From NCBI RefSeq assembly GCF_006385575.1, contig NZ_CP041040.1:744001-808000 (forward strand): a stretch of DNA of 64,000 bases, given 5' to 3'. Positions 34,809 through 42,550 of this stretch are shown piece by piece. A program made the translations under genes and the position numbers. The notes below the pieces were generated by a model that saw only the letters and a program-made list of their open reading frames with translations, was not told the DNA's origin and ran no database searches. Position 1 is the stretch's first letter; each line of letters begins with the position of its first letter. The stretch comes from Microbacterium foliorum (GTDB lineage: Bacteria > Actinomycetota > Actinomycetes > Actinomycetales > Microbacteriaceae).

Positions 34809-35480
34809 TCAGCGGTCGAGTGCGGCGAATCGCTCGATGTCGCTGTTGGTTCCCGAGACGATGATGAGGTCGTGGTTCGTGACGATCGTGTTGGCCTCGG
34901 CGTAGCGGAACGGCTTGCCGGGGCTCTTCACCCCGACGACGGTGACCTTGTACTTGCTGCGCACGCCGGACTCGTTCAGACCCACGCCGCGGATGAACTT
35001 CGGCGGGTACATCTTCGCCAGGACGAAGTCGTCGTCGAAGCGGATGAAGTCGAGCATGCGACCGGAGACGAGGTGGGCGACGCGCTCGCCGGCCTCACGC
35101 TCGGGGTAGATGACGTGGTTGGCGCCGACGCGGGCGAGGATCTTGCCGTGTGACTGCGAGACGGCCTTGGCCCAGATCTGGGGCACCTTGAGGTCGACGA
35201 GGTTCGCGGTGATCAGCACGGATGCCTCGATCGACGAGCCGACGGCGACGACGGCGACCTGGAAGTCCTGAGCGCCGATCTGACGCAGGGCGTCGATGTT
35301 CTTCGCATCGGACTGCACGGTGTGGGTGACGCGGTCCGACCACTTCTGCACGAGCTCGAGGTTCGCGTCGATGGCCAGCACTTCGCGGTCGAGGCGATCG
35401 AGCTCGCCGGCACACGCGGCACCGAACCGGCCGAGACCGATGACGAGGACGGGAGCATCGCTCCGGAGTACTTCAACCAA
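34809..35480 (-). CDS. TrkA-type potassium channel regulatory protein (KtrA/CeoB-like)
   Basis: The 223-residue cytoplasmic protein has an RCK_N Rossmann domain (VLVIGLGRFGAACAGELDR, Asp at the end of strand 2 in VLAIDANLE) and an RCK_C domain from about residue 135. It gates the TrkH-type channel in response to nucleotides such as ATP/ADP or NAD(H). A single RCK_N+RCK_C unit matches KtrA rather than E. coli TrkA. The start is probably TTG 35480, which overlaps the end of the channel gene by 8 bp; GTG codons nearby are alternatives. Confidence 0.9.
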   Translation of the reverse strand: MVEVLRSDAPVLVIGLGRFGAACAGELDRLDREVLAIDANLELVQKWSDRVTHTVQSDAKNIDALRQIGAQDFQVAVVAVGSSIEASVLITANLVDLKVPQIWAKAVSQSHGKILARVGANHVIYPEREAGERVAHLVSGRMLDFIRFDDDFVLAKMYPPKFIRGVGLNESGVRSKYKVTVVGVKSPGKPFRYAEANTIVTNHDLIIVSGTNSDIERFAALDR

Positions 35481-36903
35481 CGATCGGCCTTTCGACGGGC
35501 AGCGAGTAATACTGCGATCGCGATGTCGCGGCGACTGCCGCGGCGAGAGTCACTGTACCAACGCGCCCCATGAAGACGGTGGTCGCGAGCACGTACTTGG
35601 CGGAATCGGGGAGTTCCGCGGTGAGGCCGGTCGAGAGGCCGACGGTGCCGAACGCGGAGATCACGTCGAACAGCACATGACTGATGTCGGCCTTGGTGAT
35701 CTGGGCGATGATGATCGTCGACAACGCGACGATCGTGGCACCCCACGCGACGACGCTGAGTGCCACCCGCTGCACGTCGCTGGGGATGCGGCGGCCGAAG
35801 ACCTCGACCGACTGGCGACCCTTGGCCTCGGACCACACGGCGATGGCGAGTACTGCGAGAGTCGTGACCTTGATTCCGCCGGCGGTGGATGCGGAACCGC
35901 CGCCGACGAACATCAGCATGCTCGCGGCCAGCAGCGACGAGCCGTTCAGGTCGTCCATCTCGATCACGTTGAAGCCGCCCGAACGGGTCATCGCCGAGAG
36001 GAAGAACGCCTGGAATGTGGTGTCTGCGGCATCCATCGACCCGAAGGTCTTCGGGTTGTTGTACTCGAGGATCAGGAAGACGGCTGCGCCGAGCACGAAC
36101 AGGAGAACAGTGGTGACGAGGGTGAGCTTGGTGTGCAGTGACCACTTCTTCACATGCCACACATGCTTGGCCAGTGTGTAGATCACGGGAAAGCCGATGC
36201 TCCCGAGGAAGACGCCCACCATCAGCAGCGACAGCACGAGATAGTCGTCGGCGAAGACGGCCACGCCGCCGTCGTTGGGAGCGAACCCGGTGTTCGTGAA
36301 CGCCATCGCGGCGAAGTACGGCGCCTCCCACAGCGCGGCGATCGGGTCGACCTCGGCCAGGACCAGTGCGGGGTAGAGGAGGATCGCGAGAGCGCCCTCG
36401 ATGATCAGCGCCGACACCGCGACGGTGCGCAGAAGCTGGCCGACCTCGCCCAGTCGAACGGTCTGGCTCTCGTTCACGACACCGCCGTGCGCGCGCAGCG
36501 GGTTCGTGTCTCCGGCGGCCATGAGCTTCGCACGCAGACCGAGTCGCTTCGAGATGACCAGGCCCATCAGAGAGGCGAGCGTGAGCACGCCGAGGCCACC
36601 GATGTTCACGCCGATGAAGATCAGCACGTGCCCAAACGGAGACCAGTGATTCGCCATGTCGACGGTGGCGAGGCCCGTGACGCAGATGGTCGACACAGCG
36701 GTGAACAGCGCATCCGCCAGCGGCGTGACTGTGCGCGATGCCGACGCGATCGGCAGTGACAGCAGCACGGTGAACACGAGGATGAGCAGCGCGAAGATGA
36801 CGATCGCGAAGCGTGAGGGCGACGAGGTGATGAGGTGCTTGCCCCACGATGCGACGTTCTGAAGACGCTGTCGAGGTGACGACGCCGAAGCGATGCCCGA
36901 CAT
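35473..36903 (-). CDS. TrkH/KtrB-type potassium uptake protein
   Basis: A 476-residue membrane protein with four pore repeats whose filter glycines are visible: STICVTGLATVD, FTNTGFAPNDG, MTRSGGFNVIE and GTVGLSTGLTAE. It takes up K+ (possibly with Na+ coupling) together with the downstream TrkA-type subunit. ATG 36903 is preceded by AAGGGGG; the open frame to 36972 has no such site. The gene is divergent from an ArsR-type regulator with about 100 bp between. Confidence 0.92.
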   Translation of the reverse strand: MSGIASASSPRQRLQNVASWGKHLITSSPSRFAIVIFALLILVFTVLLSLPIASASRTVTPLADALFTAVSTICVTGLATVDMANHWSPFGHVLIFIGVNIGGLGVLTLASLMGLVISKRLGLRAKLMAAGDTNPLRAHGGVVNESQTVRLGEVGQLLRTVAVSALIIEGALAILLYPALVLAEVDPIAALWEAPYFAAMAFTNTGFAPNDGGVAVFADDYLVLSLLMVGVFLGSIGFPVIYTLAKHVWHVKKWSLHTKLTLVTTVLLFVLGAAVFLILEYNNPKTFGSMDAADTTFQAFFLSAMTRSGGFNVIEMDDLNGSSLLAASMLMFVGGGSASTAGGIKVTTLAVLAIAVWSEAKGRQSVEVFGRRIPSDVQRVALSVVAWGATIVALSTIIIAQITKADISHVLFDVISAFGTVGLSTGLTAELPDSAKYVLATTVFMGRVGTVTLAAAVAATSRSQYYSLPVERPIVG

Positions 36904-37006
36904 CGAGTCCCCCTTCGCTTCACCTCGCCACGCACCGCGGCTGCTCGACGTCGATCGCCGAGCCTTCGTCATGGTACTCCGTGCCAGGGACGACTACCCT
37001 GATCAC

Positions 37007-37423
37007 ATGACGGACATCTTCGACGTGATCGCAGACGGTACGAGGCGAGACATCCTCCAGCTCCTCCTGCGACGCACCACCGAAGGGGACGCCGGCACGA
37101 GCGTGAGCCATATCGTCGCCGACCTCGGCATCAGCCAGCCCACAGTGTCGAAGCATCTGAAGGTGCTCCGCGAGGCCGAACTGGTCAGCGTGCGCGAAGA
37201 CGGCCAGCGCCGCTTCTACAGCCTCGCCGTCGAGCCTCTCGAGGTCGTCGACGACTGGCTCGTCCCGTTCCTCATGGACGCCTACGGCGATGACGCGCCG
37301 GACATCGCCTACCCCGGGCAGCCACTGCCCGACTCTGCGGCACACGCCGCAGAGGTGGTCGGTCGTGCGGCGGCATCTGCGAAGCACGTCGTCGCCAACG
37401 CGTTCAAGCGCTTCGGCGGCTGA
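37007..37423 (+). CDS. ArsR-family winged-helix regulator
   Basis: This 138-residue protein has an ArsR-type HTH (about residues 1-80): FDVIADGTRRDILQLLL, then LGISQPTVSKHLKVLREAEL as recognition helix and VREDGQRRFYSLA as the wing. No Cys-rich metal site is visible, so the signal is probably not a soft metal. The C-terminal part (FLMDAYGDDAPDIAYPG and an Ala-rich helix) is longer than in minimal ArsR proteins. It is divergent from the TrkH gene, which suggests a possible target. Confidence 0.85.
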   Translation: MTDIFDVIADGTRRDILQLLLRRTTEGDAGTSVSHIVADLGISQPTVSKHLKVLREAELVSVREDGQRRFYSLAVEPLEVVDDWLVPFLMDAYGDDAPDIAYPGQPLPDSAAHAAEVVGRAAASAKHVVANAFKRFGG

Positions 37424-37429
37424 CGCCCC

Positions 37430-37491
37430 GACGCACGTCGCCCCGGACGCACGTCGCCCCCGACGACAACGGGGGGCCTGTCATCGGGGGC
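37430..37491. repeat. Two 16-bp direct repeats followed by overlapping GC hairpins
   Basis: GACGCACGTCGCCCC occurs at 37430 and again at 37446, each with one more base. Downstream GCCCCC (37456-37461) can pair with GGGGGC at 37472-37477, or GCCCCCGA with TCGGGGGC at 37484-37491. These competing hairpins may terminate the ArsR gene transcript; no T run follows. The rest of the gap to 37633 shows nothing else. Confidence 0.45.
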
Positions 37492-37633
37492 GTGGCCGCG
37501 GGCCCCAGCCCGCGTGACTCGGACGGTGCCATCGTGAGTCGTGGATTCAGCATCCCAGCGCAGCCTGAGCGGTTCCGGCATACGTCCTATGTCTGCGCTG
37601 TGACGAGCGTGAGCCGTCCGGGGGAGTCGTTCC

Positions 37634-38452
37634 TCAGCGCCGCGCGGCTCTGCGTCGGAACAGCCACGCACCCCACACGACCGAGCTGGCCAGGATCAGG
37701 ACGCACCACCCGATCGCCCACAGCGGCTCAGTCGCCAGCGGAGCATCGGTGAGCAGGCCCCGGATCGTGTCGACGATCGGCGTGATCGGCTGGTAGGTCG
37801 CGACGGGCTGAAGCCACTCCGGCATGCTCGCCACGGGCACGAACGCGCTGGAGAGATAGGGGAGGAACAACAGCACGAACCCGTATCCGTTCGCGCCCTC
37901 CGGTGACCTCGCCGCCAGACCGATCGCGGCGAACAGGTAGGTGATCGCCAGGATGTACAGGGCGATGAGTCCGGCCAGCGCCAGCCATTCGATGAACGAC
38001 GCATCGGGGCGGAAGCCGACGAGAATGCCCACGACGATCACGATGGCGGTGGCCACCAGGTTGCGCAGCAGGCTCGCCACGACATGACCCGTGAGCACCG
38101 CCCCCGCGCGCAACGGCATGGTGCGGAAGCGGTCGATGATCCCCGTGCGCATGTCGTTTGCGACGTACACGGCGGTGGAGGACGCTCCGAAGCCGGCGCA
38201 CGTGAGGATGATGCCGGGCACGACGTAGTCGACGTATGCACCGGAGGGGTCGATCGCGCCGCCGAACACCCACGTGAACATCAGCATGAGCATCACGGGC
38301 AGCAGGATCGCCATCAGCAGCGATTCGCCGTCGCGCAGCGAGTGACGCAGGCTCCGGCCCACGAAGACGGCCTCGGCGGTCAGGCCCCCCAGACGTGGGC
38401 GCGGCCGGAATGTGGAGGGCGGTGTGAGGGTGACCGCTGTCGTGGCGTTCAT
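37634..38452 (-). CDS. ABC-2 type exporter permease (DrrB-like)
   Basis: The 272-residue permease has six membrane helices and the ABC-2 signature region, with DYVVPGIILTCAGFGASST following helix 2 and LPYLSSAFVPVASMPEWLQ before the last helix. That is typical of DrrB/daunorubicin-type exporters. With the upstream ATPase it should export a hydrophobic drug or lipid. Its ATG overlaps the ATPase stop (ATGA). The operon is divergent from a TetR gene. Confidence 0.9.
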   Translation of the reverse strand: MNATTAVTLTPPSTFRPRPRLGGLTAEAVFVGRSLRHSLRDGESLLMAILLPVMLMLMFTWVFGGAIDPSGAYVDYVVPGIILTCAGFGASSTAVYVANDMRTGIIDRFRTMPLRAGAVLTGHVVASLLRNLVATAIVIVVGILVGFRPDASFIEWLALAGLIALYILAITYLFAAIGLAARSPEGANGYGFVLLFLPYLSSAFVPVASMPEWLQPVATYQPITPIVDTIRGLLTDAPLATEPLWAIGWCVLILASSVVWGAWLFRRRAARR

Positions 38453-39342
38453 GAGTGCTCCTTCGTGAGCTCGGCGACGGGCTCGGTCGTCGTGACCGCG
38501 AGGAAGACGTCGTCGAGGGTCGGCCGGCGAAGCGAGACGACGCCGTCGAGGCCCTCTTCGTCGAGGCGATCGAGCGCTCGCCGCAGGTCGGCGACCGTGC
38601 CGTCGGTCGCGATCTCTCGCACCAGGTCACCCTGCGCGTCGTGCAGCTCGACCGTGTCGCCGCCGATGCGCGCCTTGAGCTCGTCGGCGGTGCCGAGTGC
38701 GGCGATCCGACCCTCGTGCAGCACCGCGATGCGATCGGCGAGCTGATCGGCCTCCTCGAGGTACTGCGTCGTGAGCAGCACAGTCGTCCCCGCGGCCGCG
38801 ACTGTGCGGATGAGCTCCCAGAGATCGCGCCTGCTTCGGGTGTCGAGGCCCGTAGTGGGCTCGTCGAGGAAGAGCACCTCGGGAGTGACGACGAAGCTCA
38901 GAGCGAGGTCGAGACGCCGCCTCATGCCCCCTGAGAAGGTCCGCACGGATCGCGTGGCCGCATCCGTGAGGTCGAAGCGTGAGATGAGCTCGGCCGCCCG
39001 GCGTGCCGACTCGATCCGGGTCATGCCTGCAAGCCGGGCGAACATCACGACGTTGTCGATCGCGGTCAGACCGTCGTCGACGGCGGCGGACTGTCCGGTC
39101 AGGCTGATTCGTCGCTGGACCTCTCGAGCTTCGGTGCGCGTGTCGAACCCGGCGACGAGAGCACGGCCGGCGTCTGCGGTCGTCAGCGTCGTGAGGATGT
39201 TGATCGTGGTCGTCTTGCCCGCGCCGTTCGGCCCCAGCAGTGCGAAGACCTCGCCGCGTGACACGGTGAACTCGAGGTCGTCGACCACTCGTTTCTTTCC
39301 GAAGGCCTTGCTCAGCCCGCGGACTTCGATCGCCTGATTCAT
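38449..39342 (-). CDS. ABC-2 exporter ATP-binding protein (DrrA-like)
   Basis: A 297-residue ATPase with Walker A GPNGAGKTTT, signature FSGGMRRRLDLA, Walker B VLFLDEPTTGLD and H-loop replaced by the DrrA-type TTQYLEEADQLAD (Gln instead of His). The C-terminal tail after about residue 215 matches the DrrA-specific extension (LRRPTLDDVFLAVT). ATG 39342 is preceded by GGAAGG; the open frame upstream runs into the regulator intergenic region. Coupled to the permease gene. Confidence 0.93.
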   Translation of the reverse strand: MNQAIEVRGLSKAFGKKRVVDDLEFTVSRGEVFALLGPNGAGKTTTINILTTLTTADAGRALVAGFDTRTEAREVQRRISLTGQSAAVDDGLTAIDNVVMFARLAGMTRIESARRAAELISRFDLTDAATRSVRTFSGGMRRRLDLALSFVVTPEVLFLDEPTTGLDTRSRRDLWELIRTVAAAGTTVLLTTQYLEEADQLADRIAVLHEGRIAALGTADELKARIGGDTVELHDAQGDLVREIATDGTVADLRRALDRLDEEGLDGVVSLRRPTLDDVFLAVTTTEPVAELTKEHS

Positions 39343-39364
39343 CGGTGCTTCCCTTCCATACTGG

Positions 39365-39440
39365 AACTGTGTACGGGCAAAACTGTGTGCGTGATACTCA
39401 ATTGTGTATGACAGTAACACACTGTTTACGAAATATACAG
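39365..39440. promoter_or_regulatory. Operator array between the ABC exporter and the TetR gene
   Basis: This AT-richer region repeats a half-site close to AACTGTGTAC at 39365, 39381, 39400 and 39420. Two dyads are clear: TGTGT/ACACA (39403-39407 and 39417-39421) and CTGTTTA/TATACAG (39422-39428 and 39434-39440, one mismatch per arm). The latter is 15 bp before the TetR start. The array covers both divergent promoters, as expected for TetR autoregulation and control of the exporter. Confidence 0.65.
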
Positions 39441-39455
39441 AAGTAGGATGGCCGC

Positions 39456-40388
39456 ATGACCGAGATCGAGCCTCCGGAGCTGCCGCGCGGAATCGCACTC
39501 GCCTGGGGGGTCGCGACGAACCCTCAGCGGGGACCCAAGCGCGAGATGAGCGTAGAGCGCATCGTCGACGCCGCCGTCGAGTTGGCGGATGCCGACGGGA
39601 TCGGCGCCGTGTCGATGGCTGCCGTCGCGGCGGCGCTCGGATTCACACCCATGTCGCTGTATCGATACGTGAGCGCGAAGGACGACCTGCTGCTGCTCAT
39701 GCAGGAGCAGGCCACGGGGTTGCCGCCGGAGACGGTGCGAGAGCTCGACGGCTGGCGCGCGAGGCTCCTTGCGCTGTACGCCGAGCAGGTGCTGCTGTAT
39801 CAGCGCCACCCCTGGATGCTGTCTCTGCCGATCAACGGCTCGCCGATCACGCCCCACAGCTCTGCGTGGCTGGACGCGAGTCTCGAGGCGCTGGAGACGA
39901 CGCCGCTCTCGGCAGATGAGCGCATGGCCGTGGCGCTGGCGGTCACCGGGAACGCGCGGTGGTGCGGAATCGTGCAGGCCGGCTACACGGAGCAGGCCCG
40001 AGGCAGCGGACTCGGGCCGGATGAGGTGGCACGCCGCGAGTCCGAGCTCTACGACCGCGTCATCACGGCAGACGAGTTCCCCGCGCTGCGCCGTGCGATC
40101 GACGACGGGGTGTTCACCTCGCCCTCCGATCCGTTCCGATTCGGCATCGAGCGCGTGTTCGACGGTGTCGCCGCCTACATCGACTCCCTCGACCGCGGAG
40201 CGCCGGCTCAGCCGGTGACCGACTGGATCGCCCTCGACCCGGTCGAGCTCACGGGTGATCGACGCCTCAAGGAGGCGCAGAAGGCTGTGCGGGAGGCCGA
40301 GAAGGCGCTCCGGCTCGCGCACAAGGCCGAGCGTCAGGCGCTCCGCGAGGCTCGCGAGCGAGTGGCGAGAGCGGCCAAGTCCCGCTGA
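39456..40388 (+). CDS. TetR-family regulator (TetR_C type) with C-terminal coiled coil
   Basis: The 310-residue protein has an HTH at about residues 30-80 (RIVDAAVELADADGIGAVS, then LGFTPMSLYRYVSAKDDLL) and a TetR_C-type ligand domain that reads like tetracycline-repressor C-terminal families. It is longer than most TetR proteins (about 200 residues): the last 50 residues form a charged Lys/Glu/Ala helix (RLKEAQKAVREAEKALRLA) likely to be a coiled coil. Divergent from the DrrAB-like exporter, which it probably represses until a drug binds. Confidence 0.9.
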   Translation: MTEIEPPELPRGIALAWGVATNPQRGPKREMSVERIVDAAVELADADGIGAVSMAAVAAALGFTPMSLYRYVSAKDDLLLLMQEQATGLPPETVRELDGWRARLLALYAEQVLLYQRHPWMLSLPINGSPITPHSSAWLDASLEALETTPLSADERMAVALAVTGNARWCGIVQAGYTEQARGSGLGPDEVARRESELYDRVITADEFPALRRAIDDGVFTSPSDPFRFGIERVFDGVAAYIDSLDRGAPAQPVTDWIALDPVELTGDRRLKEAQKAVREAEKALRLAHKAERQALREARERVARAAKSR

Positions 40389-40483
40389 TCAGGTGATCCT
40401 CACTGATCACACACGCCACATGGGTTTACACGCGTCCCAGATTCCCCCTAGAGTGTGCACAAATCGAGAAAGGGGTACGTGGG

Positions 40484-40675
40484 ATGCCCGAGGTTCCAGA
40501 TGTCCGGTTCCTTACGGTGGCTGAGGTCGCCGAACTCATGCGCGTGTCGAAGATGACCGTCTATCGAATGGTGCACGCTGGGGAGCTGCCTGCCATTCGC
40601 TTCGGTCGCAGTTTCCGGGTTCCGGAATCCGCGGTGGCCGATGCTCTGCAACGACCGATAGCCGACGTCGGCTGA
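40484..40675 (+). CDS. Excisionase-like HTH protein (MerR/HTH_17 type; Rv0500A-like)
   Basis: This 63-residue single-domain DNA-binding protein reads FLTVAEVAELMRVSKMTVYR followed by LPAIRFGRSFRVPESAV, a winged HTH of the excisionase/BldC kind. Its closest remembered relative is mycobacterial Rv0500A, which precedes the bS22 gene Rv0500B just as here. GAAAGGGG lies upstream of the ATG. The order suggests a role tied to ribosome protein expression or development, not mobile DNA; there is no integrase nearby. Confidence 0.85.
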   Translation: MPEVPDVRFLTVAEVAELMRVSKMTVYRMVHAGELPAIRFGRSFRVPESAVADALQRPIADVG

Positions 40676-40762
40676 CGCTCTCGTCTCGGTCTCGAGAGCG
40701 CGTGCGGCGAGAGCTCCACTGTTTGCTAGACTGATCCGAGGCATTTTTCCGTGCCCGTACCC

Positions 40763-40786
40763 GGGTGTCCGTCACCGACGACACCC
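40763..40786 (+). promoter_or_regulatory. Hairpin in the bS22 leader
   Basis: GGGTGTC (40763-40769) and GACACCC (40780-40786) form a perfect 7-bp stem with a 10-nt loop, 24 bp before the bS22 start. A promoter-like TAGACT lies upstream near 40727, so the hairpin should be within the transcript. A role in autoregulation by the small basic ribosomal protein is possible but unproven. Confidence 0.45.
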
Positions 40787-40810
40787 AGCCACTGACTTAG
40801 TGAGGTTTCC

Positions 40811-40909
40811 GTGGGTTCTGTCATCAAGAAGCGCCGCAAGCGCATGGCGAAGAAGAAGCACCGCAAGCTGCTTCGTAAGACTCGCCACCAGCGTCGCAAC
40901 AAGAAGTAA
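40811..40909 (+). CDS. Ribosomal small-subunit protein bS22 (AURKAIP1/COX24 domain)
   Basis: A 32-residue, extremely basic protein beginning MGSVIKKRRKRMAKKKHRK and ending in Arg, Asn and Lys residues. Only a few residues near the C-terminus differ from mycobacterial bS22, which sits in the 30S subunit near the decoding region and makes an intersubunit contact. The start is GTG 40811, with TGAGG about 6 bp upstream. A strong terminator follows 13 bp after the stop, so the gene forms its own short transcript or the end of one with the HTH gene. Confidence 0.93.
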   Translation: MGSVIKKRRKRMAKKKHRKLLRKTRHQRRNKK

Positions 40910-40922
40910 GCGACCAGACACG

Positions 40923-40950
40923 AGCGCCTGTCTCCGGACGGGCGCTTTGT
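40923..40950 (+). terminator. Rho-independent terminator after bS22
   Basis: AGCGCCTGTC (40923-40932) and GACGGGCGCT (40937-40946) make a 10-bp stem with one G-U pair around a TCCG tetraloop. TTTGTGTCTCT follows. It is the clearest intrinsic terminator on the plus strand in the window. Confidence 0.85.
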
Positions 40951-40990
40951 GTCTCTGCCCCCGGTTTCCCACTCGTCGCAGGAGCATGCC

Positions 40991-41293
40991 ATGAAGTCGA
41001 TCACCGTCACCGAGCTCGCCGAGCGTTCGAACACTCCGCTCATCGATGTCCGCGAGGTCGATGAGTTCGCCGCCGGACACGTTCCCGGCGCGGTCAACAT
41101 CCCGATGTCCGAGATCGGCAACCGTCTCGAAGAGCTTCCTGCAGAGTCGTTCGACGTGATCTGCCAGGCCGGCGGACGCTCGGCACGCGTGGTCGAGGCG
41201 CTCGAAGCCCGCGGTTACGACGCGACCAACGTCGAGGGTGGAACGGGCGAGTGGATCGCTCAGGGCCGCGATGTCGAGGTGCCGTCGGCGTGA
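40991..41293 (+). CDS. Single-domain rhodanese
   Basis: The 100-residue rhodanese-like protein has the entry motif LIDVREVDEFAAGHVPGAVN and a catalytic loop ICQAGGRSARV with the active-site Cys (about residue 58). Family members shuttle sulfane sulfur or act on persulfides. ATG 40991 is preceded by AGGAG. Its stop overlaps the GTG of the glutaredoxin-like gene, so it heads a coupled three-gene set with that gene and a Dabb-family gene. Confidence 0.9.
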   Translation: MKSITVTELAERSNTPLIDVREVDEFAAGHVPGAVNIPMSEIGNRLEELPAESFDVICQAGGRSARVVEALEARGYDATNVEGGTGEWIAQGRDVEVPSA

Positions 41294-41580
41294 CCACGCT
41301 GACCCTCATCGGCAAGCCCGACTGCCACCTGTGCGACGTCGCGTCCGAGATCATCGACTCCGTGGTCGCCGAACTCCCTGACGCGGCTGCCGAGCGCATC
41401 GAGATCGTCGAGGCGTCGATCAAGGACGATCCCGCACTCTACGAGCTGTGGTGGGAGAAGATCCCGGTCGTCCTCATCGACGGGGAGCTGCATGCGCACT
41501 GGCGCCTGTCGGCCGATCGGCTGCGCGATGCGCTCGAATCCGCCGTGCAGCACGACGCACTGGAGAAGGAAGCGCGATGA
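41290..41580 (+). CDS. Glutaredoxin-family protein (DUF836-like, CxxC)
   Basis: A 96-residue protein with the start TLIGKPDCHLCDVASEII, giving Cys-His-Leu-Cys at about residues 12-15, and KIPVVLIDGELHAHWRLS with the cis-Pro before the last strand. It is a glutaredoxin-like small thiol carrier of the actinobacterial type that would work with mycothiol. GTG 41290 overlaps the rhodanese stop (GTGA), and its own stop overlaps the ATG of the next gene (ATGA). Confidence 0.88.
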   Translation: MTTLTLIGKPDCHLCDVASEIIDSVVAELPDAAAERIEIVEASIKDDPALYELWWEKIPVVLIDGELHAHWRLSADRLRDALESAVQHDALEKEAR

Positions 41581-41876
41581 TCCGTCACGTCGTCACCTGG
41601 AAGCTCGCCGCAGACGATGCAGCGACGCGCTCCGAGCAGGCCGCCGAGGTCGCTCGCAGGCTGAATGAACTAGACGGCGTCGTGCCGCAGCTTCGCTCGA
41701 TCTCTGCGGGCGCGAACATCGCATATCCCGACGCGAACTGGGACGTCACCCTCGTTGCGGACGTCGATTCGATCGATGCCCTCGAGGAATACCAGGTGCA
41801 CCCGGCTCACGAAGAGGTCGTGGCGTACGTGCGCTCGGTGGTCGCGTCGCGCGTGGCCGTCGACTTCGAGGTCTGA
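41577..41876 (+). CDS. Dabb-family (stress-responsive alpha/beta barrel) protein
   Basis: This 99-residue protein has the dimeric ferredoxin-like Dabb fold: MIRHVVTWKL opening strand, helix EQAAEVARRLNELDG, strand NWDVTLVADVDS, then HPAHEEVVAYVRSVVASRVAVD. The conserved His at position 4 and the HPAHEEV segment are family marks. Function ranges from stress proteins to polyketide cyclases, so none is assigned. It is the last gene of the coupled rhodanese-glutaredoxin set. Confidence 0.88.
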   Translation: MIRHVVTWKLAADDAATRSEQAAEVARRLNELDGVVPQLRSISAGANIAYPDANWDVTLVADVDSIDALEEYQVHPAHEEVVAYVRSVVASRVAVDFEV

Positions 41877-41920
41877 GCCGCCGGTCTGCAGCTGTCGATC
41901 CGACGGGAGCAGGTGGAGTC

Positions 41921-42544
41921 ATGGGCGAGATCACCTGGCGCGACGTGACCGTCGTGTGGGCGCGGCCCCCCGACCTTCAGGGGTTCACCGAATCCGACGC
42001 CGCCGCGATGGGGCAGGGGCAGATCGACCGCTTCCGCGAGCTGACCGGCAGGCGGGCCCAGGGGTTTCTGGCGGGGAGGGCACTGATCCGCGAACTCGTG
42101 CGCAGATTGCACGGCTCCGACGAGGTTCGGCTCTCCAGCCGCTGCGCGCGATGCGGCGCGGATCACGGCCGGCCGCGCTCCGCCGGCGTCTCGCTCAGCG
42201 TGAGCCATGCCGAGGATCTGGTCGTGGTGGCGGCGACAGCGGGGTCGACCCTGCTGGGCGTCGACGTCGAGCAGGCGACAGCCGATGGCCGCCTCGACGG
42301 GTTGGGGCCGCTGTTCCCCGACGGCAGCGCTCCGGATCTCGCGGCGTGGACGCGCATCGAAGCGGCCGTCAAGGCGGATGGTCGCGGCTTCGAGATCGAG
42401 CCGCCTGAGGTACTCCTGCAGCCGCGCTCCGATGGCGTGGAACCGCGCGTGTGGTCGGCGACGCTCCCCGGGCGCCGGGAGCCCCTCGAGGTCACGACGC
42501 TCATCGGGCCGCCCGGATACGTGCTGAGCGTCGCGGTCGGCTGA
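41921..42544 (+). CDS. 4'-phosphopantetheinyl transferase (Sfp superfamily)
   Basis: The 207-residue enzyme attaches the phosphopantetheine arm of CoA to carrier-protein serines. Key motifs are SLSVSHAEDLV (His96), GVDVE (Asp/Glu at 115-117) and WTRIEAAVKADG (Glu147, Lys151), which form the Mg and CoA site. QGFLAGRALIRELV and SSRCARCGADHGRP are the typical N-terminal motifs, the latter with a Cys pair. The carrier domain nearest to it is in the synthetase encoded 1.3 kb away on the other strand, which it probably activates. No Shine-Dalgarno sequence stronger than GGGAG is seen. Confidence 0.9.
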   Translation: MGEITWRDVTVVWARPPDLQGFTESDAAAMGQGQIDRFRELTGRRAQGFLAGRALIRELVRRLHGSDEVRLSSRCARCGADHGRPRSAGVSLSVSHAEDLVVVAATAGSTLLGVDVEQATADGRLDGLGPLFPDGSAPDLAAWTRIEAAVKADGRGFEIEPPEVLLQPRSDGVEPRVWSATLPGRREPLEVTTLIGPPGYVLSVAVG

Positions 42545-42550
42545 TTCTCT

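Noticed and set aside
37492-37752. Plus-strand frame of 86 codons in the gap and over the end of the DrrB-like permease
   Set aside because: It runs into the permease coding region on the other strand, lacks a ribosome binding site and has a low-complexity Ser/Pro/Arg translation.
40484-40675. Excisionase-like gene as sign of a mobile element
   Set aside because: No integrase, att-like repeat or phage gene is nearby, and the gene has a housekeeping counterpart beside bS22 in mycobacteria.
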